Below, piece after piece: positions 15,129-21,724 of a stretch of DNA of 40,095 nucleotides. Within the stretch, counting starts at the first letter, position 1. The number at the start of each line of letters is the position of its first letter. Origin of the DNA: an uncultured Lentisphaeria bacterium (GTDB lineage: Bacteria; Verrucomicrobiota; Lentisphaeria; Victivallales; UBA1829). The DNA is taken from positions 1 to 40,095 of the forward strand of contig CASDPB010000032.1 in assembly GCA_949282305.1 (NCBI GenBank), read 5' to 3'. The notes beneath the pieces are model-generated. The model saw only the letters and a list, made by a program, of their open reading frames with translations. It was not told the DNA's origin and searched no databases. The position numbers were made by a program, and so were the translations under genes.

Positions 15129-15932
15129 TCACCTCCATTTCTTCAGATGCCACTGTCTGCAACGATTCCAATACGGACACTCATTGCAGGCGAACGATGT
15201 TTCATTGGGCAGGAATACTCCTTTGTTGATCGCATCTTGCGCCCGGTTCGCCAACGCCTCGAAGCGCCGGAAATCGTGGAATCCGCGACTGGTATAGTGC
15301 GATTCACAACCCGGATTTTTCGTTTTGGTAACGACATCGAACCGGAAGAGCGGAGTCGTGCCGTTTAGCTTCTCGTAAGCATACGAAAAGACCGTTGCCT
15401 GAAGATCGCGGTCGGCTTTCCCGGCAGGCCAGCGGCTCGCCGAGGTTTTCCAGTCCACGATACAGACATCCCGCCCATCCTGAACCACCAGATCGAACTC
15501 TCCGATCAGGGGCTTGTCCAGACCGGGAACGTCGATCTTGAACGCCTGTGCCACACCCTTGACCGTATAGTAGTCCGTCCAGTTTGCCAATGCCGCATCC
15601 AGCATCTTGGTCGCAAGAGCGATCAGGGAATCAAAGTTCTCACCCTCCTTGTAGATCAGGTTCGGCGTCGCTTCGGCTTCGATCCTGAACGCCTCCGAGA
15701 AACGCTCCACAAGCTCATCCTGCCGCAGAGAGTTTCCCATCATGCACTCCCACGCCTGAGCGGTCAAGGCTGCATGAAAGGCTTTGCCGAACGGAAAGCA
15801 GACCGAAGTCCGTTCGACTTCGGCCTGATCCACGTACCGGTACATGAATTGCGCCTGACAGATATTGAGGTACGTATTCAAAGCCGAATACGACCAGTGC
15901 GGTTCCTGCCGCAGTTCGTCGATGGTCGCCAT
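15129..15932 (-). CDS. Cas4/RecB-like PD-(D/E)XK exonuclease with Fe-S cysteines
   Basis: A 267-residue protein; GGAGGG precedes ATG 15932, whose codon overlaps the upstream stop as TGATG. The motifs of the RecB/Cas4 nuclease family are in order: Y-S-A-L-N-T-Y-L-N-I-C near the N-terminus (first cysteine), F-G-K-A-F-H-A-A-L (motif I histidine), G-E-F-D-L-V-V, I-V-D-W-K-T-S (catalytic D-x-K), then Q-A-T-V-F-S-Y-A. The C-terminus has C-N-E-C-P-Y-W-N-R-C, giving the four cysteines of a 4Fe-4S cluster. No cas1, cas2 or CRISPR repeats are near, so it is a phage- or plasmid-type Cas4-like nuclease acting in recombination or replication, grouped with a clamp-like protein and DUF932. Confidence 0.82.
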   Translation of the reverse strand: MATIDELRQEPHWSYSALNTYLNICQAQFMYRYVDQAEVERTSVCFPFGKAFHAALTAQAWECMMGNSLRQDELVERFSEAFRIEAEATPNLIYKEGENFDSLIALATKMLDAALANWTDYYTVKGVAQAFKIDVPGLDKPLIGEFDLVVQDGRDVCIVDWKTSASRWPAGKADRDLQATVFSYAYEKLNGTTPLFRFDVVTKTKNPGCESHYTSRGFHDFRRFEALANRAQDAINKGVFLPNETSFACNECPYWNRCRQWHLKKWR

Positions 15933-16363
15933 CACGCAGCCCTCCATTCGTTGATCTGATTGGAACACTGCTGACGGGACAACTGACGCACATCCGGGAC
16001 CTGGAACCGGGCTGCGATCTGCTGCGGAGTCACGCCACGCTGACGGGCCAGATCAAGCAGATACGAGAGCTGTTTCGGACTTGCCGGACCATCGTTCTGA
16101 CGGTCTCCTGCTCTCCTGCCTTGAGGAGCGTTTTTCGGTCCGTTTGAAGCAGGGTAAGTGCCGTAATTACGGGGATCGTTTCCATGCAGTTCCGCTTCGA
16201 CCGAGTTCCGTACGAGGTCGAAGGTTTCATGAATCCGGGTTTGCAGCTGATCCTGCGTGAGCCCGTCCGGAAGTTCGACCTCGACCGACGCATGGAAGCT
16301 CTGGCTCGAATACTCTTCCCCGGCCGGAACCTTCTTTGAATACGACGCATTGAGTTTCAACAT
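15932..16363 (-). CDS. Small hypothetical protein of the replication cluster (143 aa)
   Basis: Tandem ATGs at 16366 and 16363 follow GGAGGTGAA; 16363 has the better 7-nt spacing. The first 65 residues read as strands and a helix (L-K-L-N-A-S-Y-S-K-K-V-P, then V-E-V-E-L-P-D-G-L). Residues 65-100 are a glycine/proline/asparagine-rich linker. The C-terminal 45 residues are helical (P-K-Q-L-S-Y-L-L-D-L-A-R-Q-R-G-V-T), resembling a small DNA-binding or SAP-like helical motif. The layout is reminiscent of single-strand-binding accessory proteins, but I recognise no family. Coupled to the downstream nuclease gene by overlap. Confidence 0.6.
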   Translation of the reverse strand: MLKLNASYSKKVPAGEEYSSQSFHASVEVELPDGLTQDQLQTRIHETFDLVRNSVEAELHGNDPRNYGTYPASNGPKNAPQGRRAGDRQNDGPASPKQLSYLLDLARQRGVTPQQIAARFQVPDVRQLSRQQCSNQINEWRAA

Positions 16364-16444
16364 CATTTCACCTCCATAAATGAGAAGAGACGGAAGCGGT
16401 CAGGCCTCCGTCCCTTCGGTTGTATGTTTGTTTTGTCGATGTGG

Positions 16445-16705
16445 TCAAATCGCCATCTTGATCCGTTCGATGGCGCGTTTGGCGAGGATGAAGTCCCGTT
16501 CTTTCTGCTTCTGTCTGAGCACAGCCTCTTTGACCTTACGGGTCAGGACACCGGTTTCATCGAGCAGCAGCTTGAGCCTGCCGCGCAGTTCGTCGATTCC
16601 GTTATTCAGCTCCTCCATCGGATCGACCGCTTCGGGAACAGGTTCCGGGTTACGAACGACCGTCTGCACAGGGGCGGACACGACTCTCATTTCATTGTTT
16701 TCCAT
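16445..16705 (-). CDS. Possible internally initiated C-terminal coiled-coil protein (86 aa)
   Basis: Within the clamp-like gene and in the same frame, ATG 16705 is preceded by GGAGGT (16713-16718) at 7-nt spacing, as good as the gene's own site. Initiation there would give an 86-residue helical protein (E-E-L-N-N-G-I-D-E-L-R-G-R-L and K-E-A-V-L-R-Q-K-Q-K) equal to the clamp's C-terminal extension. It could form a heteromer with the full-length product. That it is translated is inference. Confidence 0.4.
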   Translation of the reverse strand: MENNEMRVVSAPVQTVVRNPEPVPEAVDPMEELNNGIDELRGRLKLLLDETGVLTRKVKEAVLRQKQKERDFILAKRAIERIKMAI

Positions 16706-17803
16706 TTTAGATACCTCCGTTTGAGTTTGAATGGTTTTGGGTTCCTGGTTCTGTTTTTGTGGCTGATATAACGGTATCGTGACATAGCGTCCCGTGCCTC
16801 CGGTTGCAAGGATCGGGAAGTGTCCGTCACTCGCCTCAATCTTCGTATGCCCCTCCGACAACAGCCGAAGAAGCGCGTGCTTATTGAGTTTGATCGAAAC
16901 ATCGTTCCAGTTGCCGATAAACTCCGCTGTTATGCTGGTGTGCATCTTGCCAGCGAGAATGTTCAGATACCCCGGATCATCGCTCTGATACAACTCCACA
17001 GGATTATGTGGAGGCTGATCGGGTACGTTCTTGAGGAAGATTTCAAGCTGTTGACCACGCTCCGGCAGGAACGATACCGAACGTGCCAATGCCTTCTGCG
17101 AGGGGATGACCTGTTTCCAGTTCGGATAGTTCCCCTCCAAACCTTCCGCATACCAGACCCAGTGTTCCGTTTCGATGCGGCACATCTTCCCGGTTCTGTC
17201 CGTCCACGTGCAGAGCGTACCGGATTCCGTTGTCCTGGTCTGCATCAGAGCCAGTGGAAGCGGTATCGTGAAGTCGTCCACATTCAGCGGAACATAGATG
17301 TTCAGCAGTTCCTTGCCGTTGGTCGTAGTGATCCCCTCCCGGCACAGGTTGATTCCCTGCAAGACCTTGCGAGGGTTGTTCCGGTCCACAAGCGGAGATG
17401 CCGCAGCAAACAGGGCGACAAAGTCCTTCGGCAATTCGCTGACAGAACAGTGTTCACCCTCATCGGGAACCCGCCACTCCACACCGGACATCGGAAACAG
17501 AGTTCTTTCCCCGATTCGCAGAGTTCCTTCGTTGTCTTCGATCTCCAGCGCCTTGTTCCGGTATCCGCGCACCGCATCCCGGAACTCATCGAATCCCACG
17601 ATGCAGCGGAACTCGACTTCCTCAACACATGCCGTCCGGAACATTATCTGTTCAGACGGAGAACGGGTGCTGAAACAGACTTTGCCATCCTTGCATTCGG
17701 CCAGCAGGGCTTTATGCTCCGGAACCGGAGACATCCGACTGATCAGTTTCCCGAGCGCGATCAACGCTCTTTCCAATTCGTTTTTGTTCACTTCAATCTT
17801 CAT
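16445..17803 (-). CDS. DNA polymerase III beta-clamp-like protein with C-terminal coiled-coil extension
   Basis: A 452-residue protein; GGAGGT is well spaced from ATG 17803. The first 360 residues follow the DnaN/PCNA-like clamp pattern of repeated two-helix, sheet domains: K-N-E-L-E-R-A-L near the start, L-R-I-G-E-R-T-L-F-P-M near residue 105, L-Q-G-I-N-L-C-R-E-G-I near 155, and F-P-I-L-A-T-G-G at about 345 followed by a P-L motif. The last 86 residues are a helical, lysine/glutamate-rich extension that also has its own ribosome-binding site (see 16445-16705). It may tether the element's polymerase or nuclease to DNA. Identity with DnaN is weak, so divergence or a new clamp subfamily is likely. 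Confidence 0.65.
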   Translation of the reverse strand: MKIEVNKNELERALIALGKLISRMSPVPEHKALLAECKDGKVCFSTRSPSEQIMFRTACVEEVEFRCIVGFDEFRDAVRGYRNKALEIEDNEGTLRIGERTLFPMSGVEWRVPDEGEHCSVSELPKDFVALFAAASPLVDRNNPRKVLQGINLCREGITTTNGKELLNIYVPLNVDDFTIPLPLALMQTRTTESGTLCTWTDRTGKMCRIETEHWVWYAEGLEGNYPNWKQVIPSQKALARSVSFLPERGQQLEIFLKNVPDQPPHNPVELYQSDDPGYLNILAGKMHTSITAEFIGNWNDVSIKLNKHALLRLLSEGHTKIEASDGHFPILATGGTGRYVTIPLYQPQKQNQEPKTIQTQTEVSKMENNEMRVVSAPVQTVVRNPEPVPEAVDPMEELNNGIDELRGRLKLLLDETGVLTRKVKEAVLRQKQKERDFILAKRAIERIKMAI

Positions 17804-17833
17804 ACACAACCTCCGTGATGTTGAAAATAACAA

Positions 17834-17863
17834 GCCCCTCCGATCCCGAAAGACCGGAAGGGC
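17834..17863 (-). terminator. Hairpin in the clamp-gene leader
   Basis: On the minus strand a 12-pair stem (arms 17834-17845 and 17852-17863, two G-T pairs) encloses TTTCGG and is followed by TTGTTATTTTC. It can end transcripts from the ParB-like gene or attenuate the clamp operon, since it lies only 30 bp before the clamp start. Confidence 0.45.
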
Positions 17864-17982
17864 CGTCTGATAAGGTTCAGGCCGATCTCTTCAGCCTGCT
17901 GTCACGTGGTTATATATACGTGAAATTGGAATGAAATACACTGACTGTGTTACCTGATTTTTACTACTGGATAAGGGCAAAA

Positions 17983-18016
17983 GTGCCGCCCATGGGCGAC
18001 ACTATGAGCGACACCT
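17983..18016. promoter_or_regulatory. Palindrome and direct repeat, operator-like
   Basis: A near-perfect palindrome GTGCCGCCCATGGGCGACAC (17983-18002) overlaps two direct copies of ATGRGCGACAC with a 12-bp period (17992-18015), running into the stop codon of the ParB-like gene. Repeats like this are typical binding sites for plasmid regulators or partition proteins; the binder is unknown. Confidence 0.4.
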
Positions 18017-18752
18017 ATTCCTTTGAGCCATCGTCATTGAACAGATTATCCAAGAACTCCTCATGCCGTCTTGATAACTCTTCCTTGAGAGTATCACATG
18101 CCTCCAAGTCCAGACAATCAGCTTGAAACATCTCTTTAGCTGCTCGCAACAATACGCTGTATTTACCATCGGACTTCGTAATCAATTCTTCAACCGGATT
18201 AGACCTTGAGACAGGAGCCTTGAGACTGCGACAAAATACAAGATCAGGGGAAGCCTCCGGATTAAATTCTGCATCAGTAAGTTGCTTCTGTTCACGATAT
18301 GCTTTAACTTCATTTTCAACGGTCTGGTAAGTTGGCAACTCTCCATTTGTTATTGTTTTGATCTTATCCCAAATCTTCTGACGCTCTTCAGGCTCTTTCA
18401 CAGAGGCAAGCGCACGGATCATTCTTTCAGGTATCTTGGACTTTGCATCATCTTTCAATAAGTTCCAGACATTGCAATACGCAATCAAGCGATAACCGTA
18501 GGAACGGCTGAAGTCAAACGTCTCCTTGCAATATTCCGAGAAGGAATGATAACCACGTAGTTTGTAAAGTTTTTTATCGCTGATCTGCTGAAGCAGCATA
18601 CCTGTTTCAAAGTATTTAATGATACCAGTTTTGATTTGTACCTCCATTCTCTCAAGTTCCTTTAGAGCCGCTTTGTCAACGGTTTTAGCTACAGAAGTCG
18701 TATCTTTGTCTATAGCGGAAACCTGAGTATCTTCACTTTTCTTCTTTAGCAT
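18015..18752 (-). CDS. ParB/DUF3102-like plasmid protein
   Basis: A 245-residue protein; AAAGGAGGT is well spaced from ATG 18752. The central segment (I-I-K-Y-F-E-T-G-M-L-L, L-Y-K-L-R-G-Y-H-S-F-S-E-Y-C-K-E, F-S-R-S-Y-G-Y-R-L-I) matches a helical DNA-binding module seen in many plasmid and integrative-element proteins (D-K-x-L-Y, G-Y-x-x-F-E-x-Y-C, S-R-x-x-A-Y-x-L-I). A lysine- and glutamate-rich helical C-terminus follows. It likely regulates the replication cluster or takes part in partition. Repeats right after its stop (17983-18016) are candidate binding sites. Exact family assignment is uncertain. Confidence 0.55.
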   Translation of the reverse strand: MLKKKSEDTQVSAIDKDTTSVAKTVDKAALKELERMEVQIKTGIIKYFETGMLLQQISDKKLYKLRGYHSFSEYCKETFDFSRSYGYRLIAYCNVWNLLKDDAKSKIPERMIRALASVKEPEERQKIWDKIKTITNGELPTYQTVENEVKAYREQKQLTDAEFNPEASPDLVFCRSLKAPVSRSNPVEELITKSDGKYSVLLRAAKEMFQADCLDLEACDTLKEELSRRHEEFLDNLFNDDGSKE

Positions 18753-19146
18753 AGTGACCTCCTTTATAATCATCGTTTTACACTTCTTCCATTATAATAG
18801 CACAGGGTTTCGACAGATGCAAATCAAGTTGTACAATCTCATGAATTCGATCTATTGTCACTTACCGTAATCAGCATCCTTGATTCAGAAGAAGGGCTCT
18901 ACCGCTCTACGGGAAACATAAAGTCCTCATATGCGTATTGAATGAGTTTTAGAATAGCAACAACACTAATTAATATTAGCTGTACTGGCTTGTAATTATA
19001 CACCTATTAATTCAATCAAAGCAAACAATCAAACACTGAGTCAGGTAAAGGAAGCAATGGACATCTTACAAAGCAATATCCTATGCAGAGAATAACTCTG
19101 ACACCGTGTTTTTGAGCTCAACTAACCACGATCAAGGAGAAAAACC
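18753..19146. other. Intergenic region between divergent genes
   Basis: About 390 AT-rich bp. It holds a TATAAT box for the leftward gene (18791-18796, minus strand), but otherwise I see no gene, RNA or clear repeat. Confidence 0.45.
18791..18796 (-). promoter_or_regulatory. -10 box upstream of the ParB-like gene
   Basis: A perfect TATAAT on the minus strand about 40 bp before ATG 18752. No good -35 hexamer is at the usual distance (TTGCAT is 20 bp away), so an activator may be needed. Confidence 0.35.
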
Positions 19147-19611
19147 ATGACTGAATCCCACCCATTGCAAAACATAACCCACAACATCATTGAACGCTAT
19201 CTTGCCAGGTATGAATCCGTATCTGCTGGAATCTATCGGTTCCATGCGATAGATGGAGGTGAGTTCTCCAAATACCTGAACTCTCTCAAGATCACCTTGA
19301 GCAGAAAAGCATTCATACCGACTTACTGCTGGCATTATGATCCATACGGAGAACGCTATATCCTCTTCCTTTTCGTCTGCGATGGATACGGACGATACGA
19401 CCTTGCCGATCTTCTGTCTGTAATCAAGCGTCTCTGGAGTTGCCACTCCATGAGTCCTGTTGAACAGATGGACTGTATTCATATCACAGTAAACAACTCA
19501 ATAGAAATGATAAGACATCTGGATCAACGGATTCTGAATCTGACAGAACCACAGTTCTGTAATGAACGGATACCGCATCAGCGGAGCTACGGAGCGTCTC
19601 AAATGATATGA
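19147..19611 (+). CDS. Possible YagK/YfjJ (inovirus Gp2)-like protein
   Basis: A 154-residue protein; AAGGAG is 8 nt before ATG 19147. The pattern Y-R-F-H-A-I-D-G-G, L-K-I-T-L-S-R, I-P-T-Y-C-W-H-Y-D, then I-L-F-L-F-V-C-D-G, recalls the C-terminal domain of inovirus Gp2/YagK-YfjJ proteins, which in turn resemble replication-initiation folds. The usual histidine pair in that fold is not evident, so it may be inactive or unrelated. A stem-loop follows directly. Its position next to the tRNA-derived attachment region suggests a mobile-element gene. Confidence 0.4.
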   Translation: MTESHPLQNITHNIIERYLARYESVSAGIYRFHAIDGGEFSKYLNSLKITLSRKAFIPTYCWHYDPYGERYILFLFVCDGYGRYDLADLLSVIKRLWSCHSMSPVEQMDCIHITVNNSIEMIRHLDQRILNLTEPQFCNERIPHQRSYGASQMI

Positions 19612-19617
19612 GCTATT

Positions 19618-19653
19618 TCCCTCATCTGTTGTCGCTGGACAACAGATGAGGGA
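19618..19653. terminator. 16-bp perfect stem, 4-nt loop
   Basis: TCCCTCATCTGTTGTC pairs perfectly with the sequence ending at 19653 around GCTG, 6 bp after the stop of the 154-residue protein. The downstream flank AATCTTATTTAT is T-rich but lacks a long T-run. Confidence 0.5.
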
Positions 19654-19723
19654 GAATCTTATTTATACAGATGTATCAATGATAACAGAACGGTTCTTTA
19701 TCGCAGCTAGGACTCCTCAACGC

Positions 19724-19753
19724 TCCGGCATAGCTCAGCGGTAGAGTAGGTGG
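19724..19753 (+). tRNA. tRNA-Asn(GUU) 5' half (fragment)
   Basis: The 30 nt contain the acceptor 5' strand TCCGGCA, the linker TA, the D arm GCTC-AGCGGTA-GAGT, the base A and the anticodon-stem 5' strand GGTGG. Instead of the anticodon loop, unrelated sequence (CCCTCC) follows. It complements the 3' half on the opposite strand at 19992-20036 exactly: acceptor 7/7 pairs and anticodon stem 5/5 pairs with one G-U. As it stands it cannot make a normal tRNA. Confidence 0.65.
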
Positions 19754-19842
19754 CCCTCCTTCTGATAGAAGCGTCAGCAGGGGAGTGTCGCTGGTCATTG
19801 GAACCATACAAGACTGCCGGACTTGAAAAGAAGAGATTCCGG

Positions 19843-19886
19843 TGGTAACTTATTGGCACCTTATGGGCACCTTATAGTCCACTTAT
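19843..19886. repeat. Four tandem 11-bp repeats, arm-site-like
   Basis: TGGTAACTTAT, TGGCACCTTAT, GGGCACCTTAT and AGTCCACTTAT follow each other without gaps; CTTAT is invariant and the two central copies differ at one position. An 11-bp period fits arm-type binding sites of tyrosine recombinases or short iterons. It lies between the two tRNA halves. Confidence 0.6.
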
Positions 19887-19991
19887 TCGACCTGTTTGAG
19901 AGCATCTCATCAAGAGATGCGACAGGCTTCTAAAAGGGTAGATCAAAGCTGAATTTGAGGCTAAATCACGAGAAAAACGGAGGCAAAAAAA

Positions 19992-20036
19992 TGGCTCCGG
20001 CAGCTGGATTCGAACCAGCGACCAAGTGGTTAACAG
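19992..20036 (-). tRNA. tRNA-Asn(GUU) 3' half with CCA (fragment)
   Basis: Read on the minus strand: anticodon loop CTGTTAA (anticodon GTT), stem CCACT, variable TGGTC, T arm GCTGG-TTCGAAT-CCAGC, acceptor TGCCGGA, then G and an encoded CCA. The sequence before the anticodon loop (AACGGCTT) does not pair with CCACT, so there is no 5' half on this strand. Integrative elements typically carry tRNA 3' halves from the anticodon loop onward as attachment cores, which fits this fragment. Confidence 0.7.
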
Positions 20037-20129
20037 AAGCCGTTTTCGAACCCGGAAATACCTTATTCAGCCTGAAAGACCGTTCCTTTTGACGTTGTGA
20101 ATATATCCTTTTTCTCCTGTTTTTTCAAG

Positions 20130-20151
20130 AAAATTCTCACAAAATTCTCAC
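20130..20151. repeat. Two tandem 11-bp repeats (AAAATTCTCAC)
   Basis: Two perfect, adjacent copies of AAAATTCTCAC. With the four-copy array at 19843-19886 they flank the tRNA 3' half on either side, as arm sites flank the core of an attP. Confidence 0.5.
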
Positions 20152-20235
20152 AAGTTTTTCGGCAGGCGCAGTGATTTTCCCCCATCTAGGAAATACGGCA
20201 GCCCGCTCTTTCAACAGCGAGGCCGAAAATAAATA

Positions 20236-20253
20236 AAGTCAACATGTCGACTT
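20236..20253. promoter_or_regulatory. Palindromic operator 1 of the DUF4143 ATPase gene
   Basis: AAGTCAACATGTCGACTT is an 18-bp palindrome with one mismatched pair, embedded in AAATAAAGTCAACATGTYGA, which recurs exactly 80 bp downstream. Confidence 0.5.
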
Positions 20254-20277
20254 TTTTTAATATATCAGAAAAAATCC

Positions 20278-20305
20278 TTGACTTTTCCTGTTGACCATGT
20301 ATATT
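20278..20305 (+). promoter_or_regulatory. Promoter of the DUF4143 ATPase gene
   Basis: TTGACT (20278-20283) and TATATT (20300-20305) with a 16-bp spacer. The predicted start near 20312 falls at the edge of operator 2, so a bound regulator would block transcription. Confidence 0.5.
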
Positions 20306-20315
20306 CCGTTAAATA

Positions 20316-20333
20316 AAGTCAACATGTTGATTT
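20316..20333. promoter_or_regulatory. Palindromic operator 2 of the DUF4143 ATPase gene
   Basis: AAGTCAACATGTTGATTT, an 18-bp near-palindrome, 20 bp before the ATG and just after the promoter. It shares its left arm with operator 1, exactly 80 bp (about 7.6 helical turns) away. Confidence 0.5.
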
Positions 20334-20352
20334 AATTTAAGAGAGTGAAGTT

Positions 20353-21651
20353 ATGAGAATCAAGCGGGACAGATACTTGAATCAACTGATTGAGCGTCGC
20401 AATAATGGTTTGATCAAGGTGATAACCGGTATTCGCCGTTGCGGTAAAAGCTTTCTGCTGTTCGAACTGTTTGCGGAATATCTGAAAGAAAATGGCGTGA
20501 AGGATGAGCATATCATCTCTCTGCCGCTGGATGACGATATCAATGAAAAATACCGAGACCCGCATGAACTGTCCCTTTATGTCCGCTCCTTTGTGAAAGA
20601 CAGTTCTGCGACCTATTATATTTTGCTGGATGAGATTCAGTTTGCGATTTCGCGGGAAGAACTTAAAAATCCGGACGTCCCGGTCAGGCTGTACAGCGTG
20701 TTGAACGGACTTCTCCATCTGCCCAATGTGGACATTTACGTTACAGGGAGCAACTCAAAGATGCTCTCCAAAGATATCATGACGGAATTCCGCGGGCGTG
20801 GCGATGTCGTTGAAATACATCCTCTGACATTTCAGGAATACTACGCCTGCTGCGCCGGTATGGATAAAATTTCAGCATTTGAAGATTACGCCACTTATGG
20901 CGGCCTGCCGTTGGTATTGAGCAAGAAAACAGATACCGCCAAGATCCAGTATTTGAAAAATCTGTTTCAGGAGGTCTATTACAAGGACATTCAGGAGCGC
21001 TATCAGATCGAGGATTCGGATGTCATTGATGAAATGACCGATGTTCTATGTTCCGCTGTTGGTTCTCTGACCAATGTGTCTAAAATAACGAATACGCTCC
21101 GCAGTGTCAAAAAACGCAAAATTTCGGATGCGAAAATCGCGGAATATCTCTCCTATCTGACTGATTCCTTTCTGTTCCGCCAAGTGAAGCGCTATGATAT
21201 CAAGGGAAAGAAATATTTTGAAACACCTTCCAAATTCTATTGTGAAGATATCGGCCTCCGGAATGTCCGCCTGAACCTGCGGCAGCAGGAGGAGACTCAT
21301 ATTATGGAGAATATCATTTACAATGAATTGGCCGCGAGGGGATATGCCGTAGATGTCGGTGTGGTCAAAAACACTTCGACCGGAACGGACGGGAAGCGTC
21401 ACCAGAACAGTTGCGAGATTGATTTCATTGCGACTCTCGGACGAAAGAAATACTACATTCAATCGGCCTTGAATATCCCGGATGCGGAAAAGGAACGTCA
21501 GGAAGCCCGTCCCCTGCTGTCTGTCAATGATTTCTTTCAGAAAGTCATCATCACCAAATCAACGGCAAAACCGTGGATTGATGAGAATGGGATACACCAC
21601 ATCGGGCTTTACGACTTTCTTCTGAATGAAAACGCATTGGCTGAATTGTGA
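20353..21651 (+). CDS. ATP-binding protein, AAA_14 / DUF4143 family
   Basis: A 432-residue protein from ATG 20353 (GAGAGTGAAG upstream). The Walker A-like I-T-G-I-R-R-C-G-K-S-F-L-L lies at residues 24-36, Walker B Y-Y-I-L-L-D-E-I-Q near 90, and sensor I-Y-V-T-G-S-N-S near 130, followed by the family motif F-R-G-R-G-D-V-V-E-I-H-P-L-T-F-Q-E-Y. The C-terminal DUF4143 region has the nuclease-like C-E-I-D-F-I-A-T and K-Y-Y-I-Q-S-A-L. The family is widespread in gut anaerobes and horizontally mobile; its role is unknown, though a toxin/antitoxin or defense role has been suggested. Expression is probably controlled by the two palindromes upstream. Confidence 0.85.
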   Translation: MRIKRDRYLNQLIERRNNGLIKVITGIRRCGKSFLLFELFAEYLKENGVKDEHIISLPLDDDINEKYRDPHELSLYVRSFVKDSSATYYILLDEIQFAISREELKNPDVPVRLYSVLNGLLHLPNVDIYVTGSNSKMLSKDIMTEFRGRGDVVEIHPLTFQEYYACCAGMDKISAFEDYATYGGLPLVLSKKTDTAKIQYLKNLFQEVYYKDIQERYQIEDSDVIDEMTDVLCSAVGSLTNVSKITNTLRSVKKRKISDAKIAEYLSYLTDSFLFRQVKRYDIKGKKYFETPSKFYCEDIGLRNVRLNLRQQEETHIMENIIYNELAARGYAVDVGVVKNTSTGTDGKRHQNSCEIDFIATLGRKKYYIQSALNIPDAEKERQEARPLLSVNDFFQKVIITKSTAKPWIDENGIHHIGLYDFLLNENALAEL

Positions 21652-21724
21652 GTGGTGAAAACCCCAAAATGACTCGCAATATATAAGGAATGAAAGCGGT
21701 GTAAGGGGTATAAGGAATCGCAGA

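Larger units (their letters stand above)
19612..20352. other. 740-bp gene-free region: terminator, split tRNA, arm-type repeats, operators
   Basis: No credible protein frame. The region contains, in order, a long hairpin, a tRNA-Asn 5' half, four 11-bp repeats, a tRNA-Asn 3' half on the other strand, two further 11-bp repeats, and a promoter with two palindromes; each is listed separately. As a whole it looks like an integration/recombination site placed ahead of the defense island. Confidence 0.6.

Noticed and set aside
15129-15932. CRISPR-associated Cas4 as part of a CRISPR-Cas locus.
   Set aside because: No cas1, cas2, effector genes or repeat array are present in the window.
19724-19821. 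A complete plus-strand tRNA-like unit: TCCGGCA at 19724 and TGCCGGA at 19815 could close an acceptor stem.
   Set aside because: The interior lacks an anticodon stem-loop and a canonical T arm (no TTCRANY loop), and the spacing is too long. Only the first 30 nt are tRNA-like, so I list a fragment only.
20050-20230. A remnant of an integrase C-terminus on the minus strand next to the tRNA 3' half.
   Set aside because: Only about 18 codons between stops with no catalytic motif; not enough to support a pseudogene.
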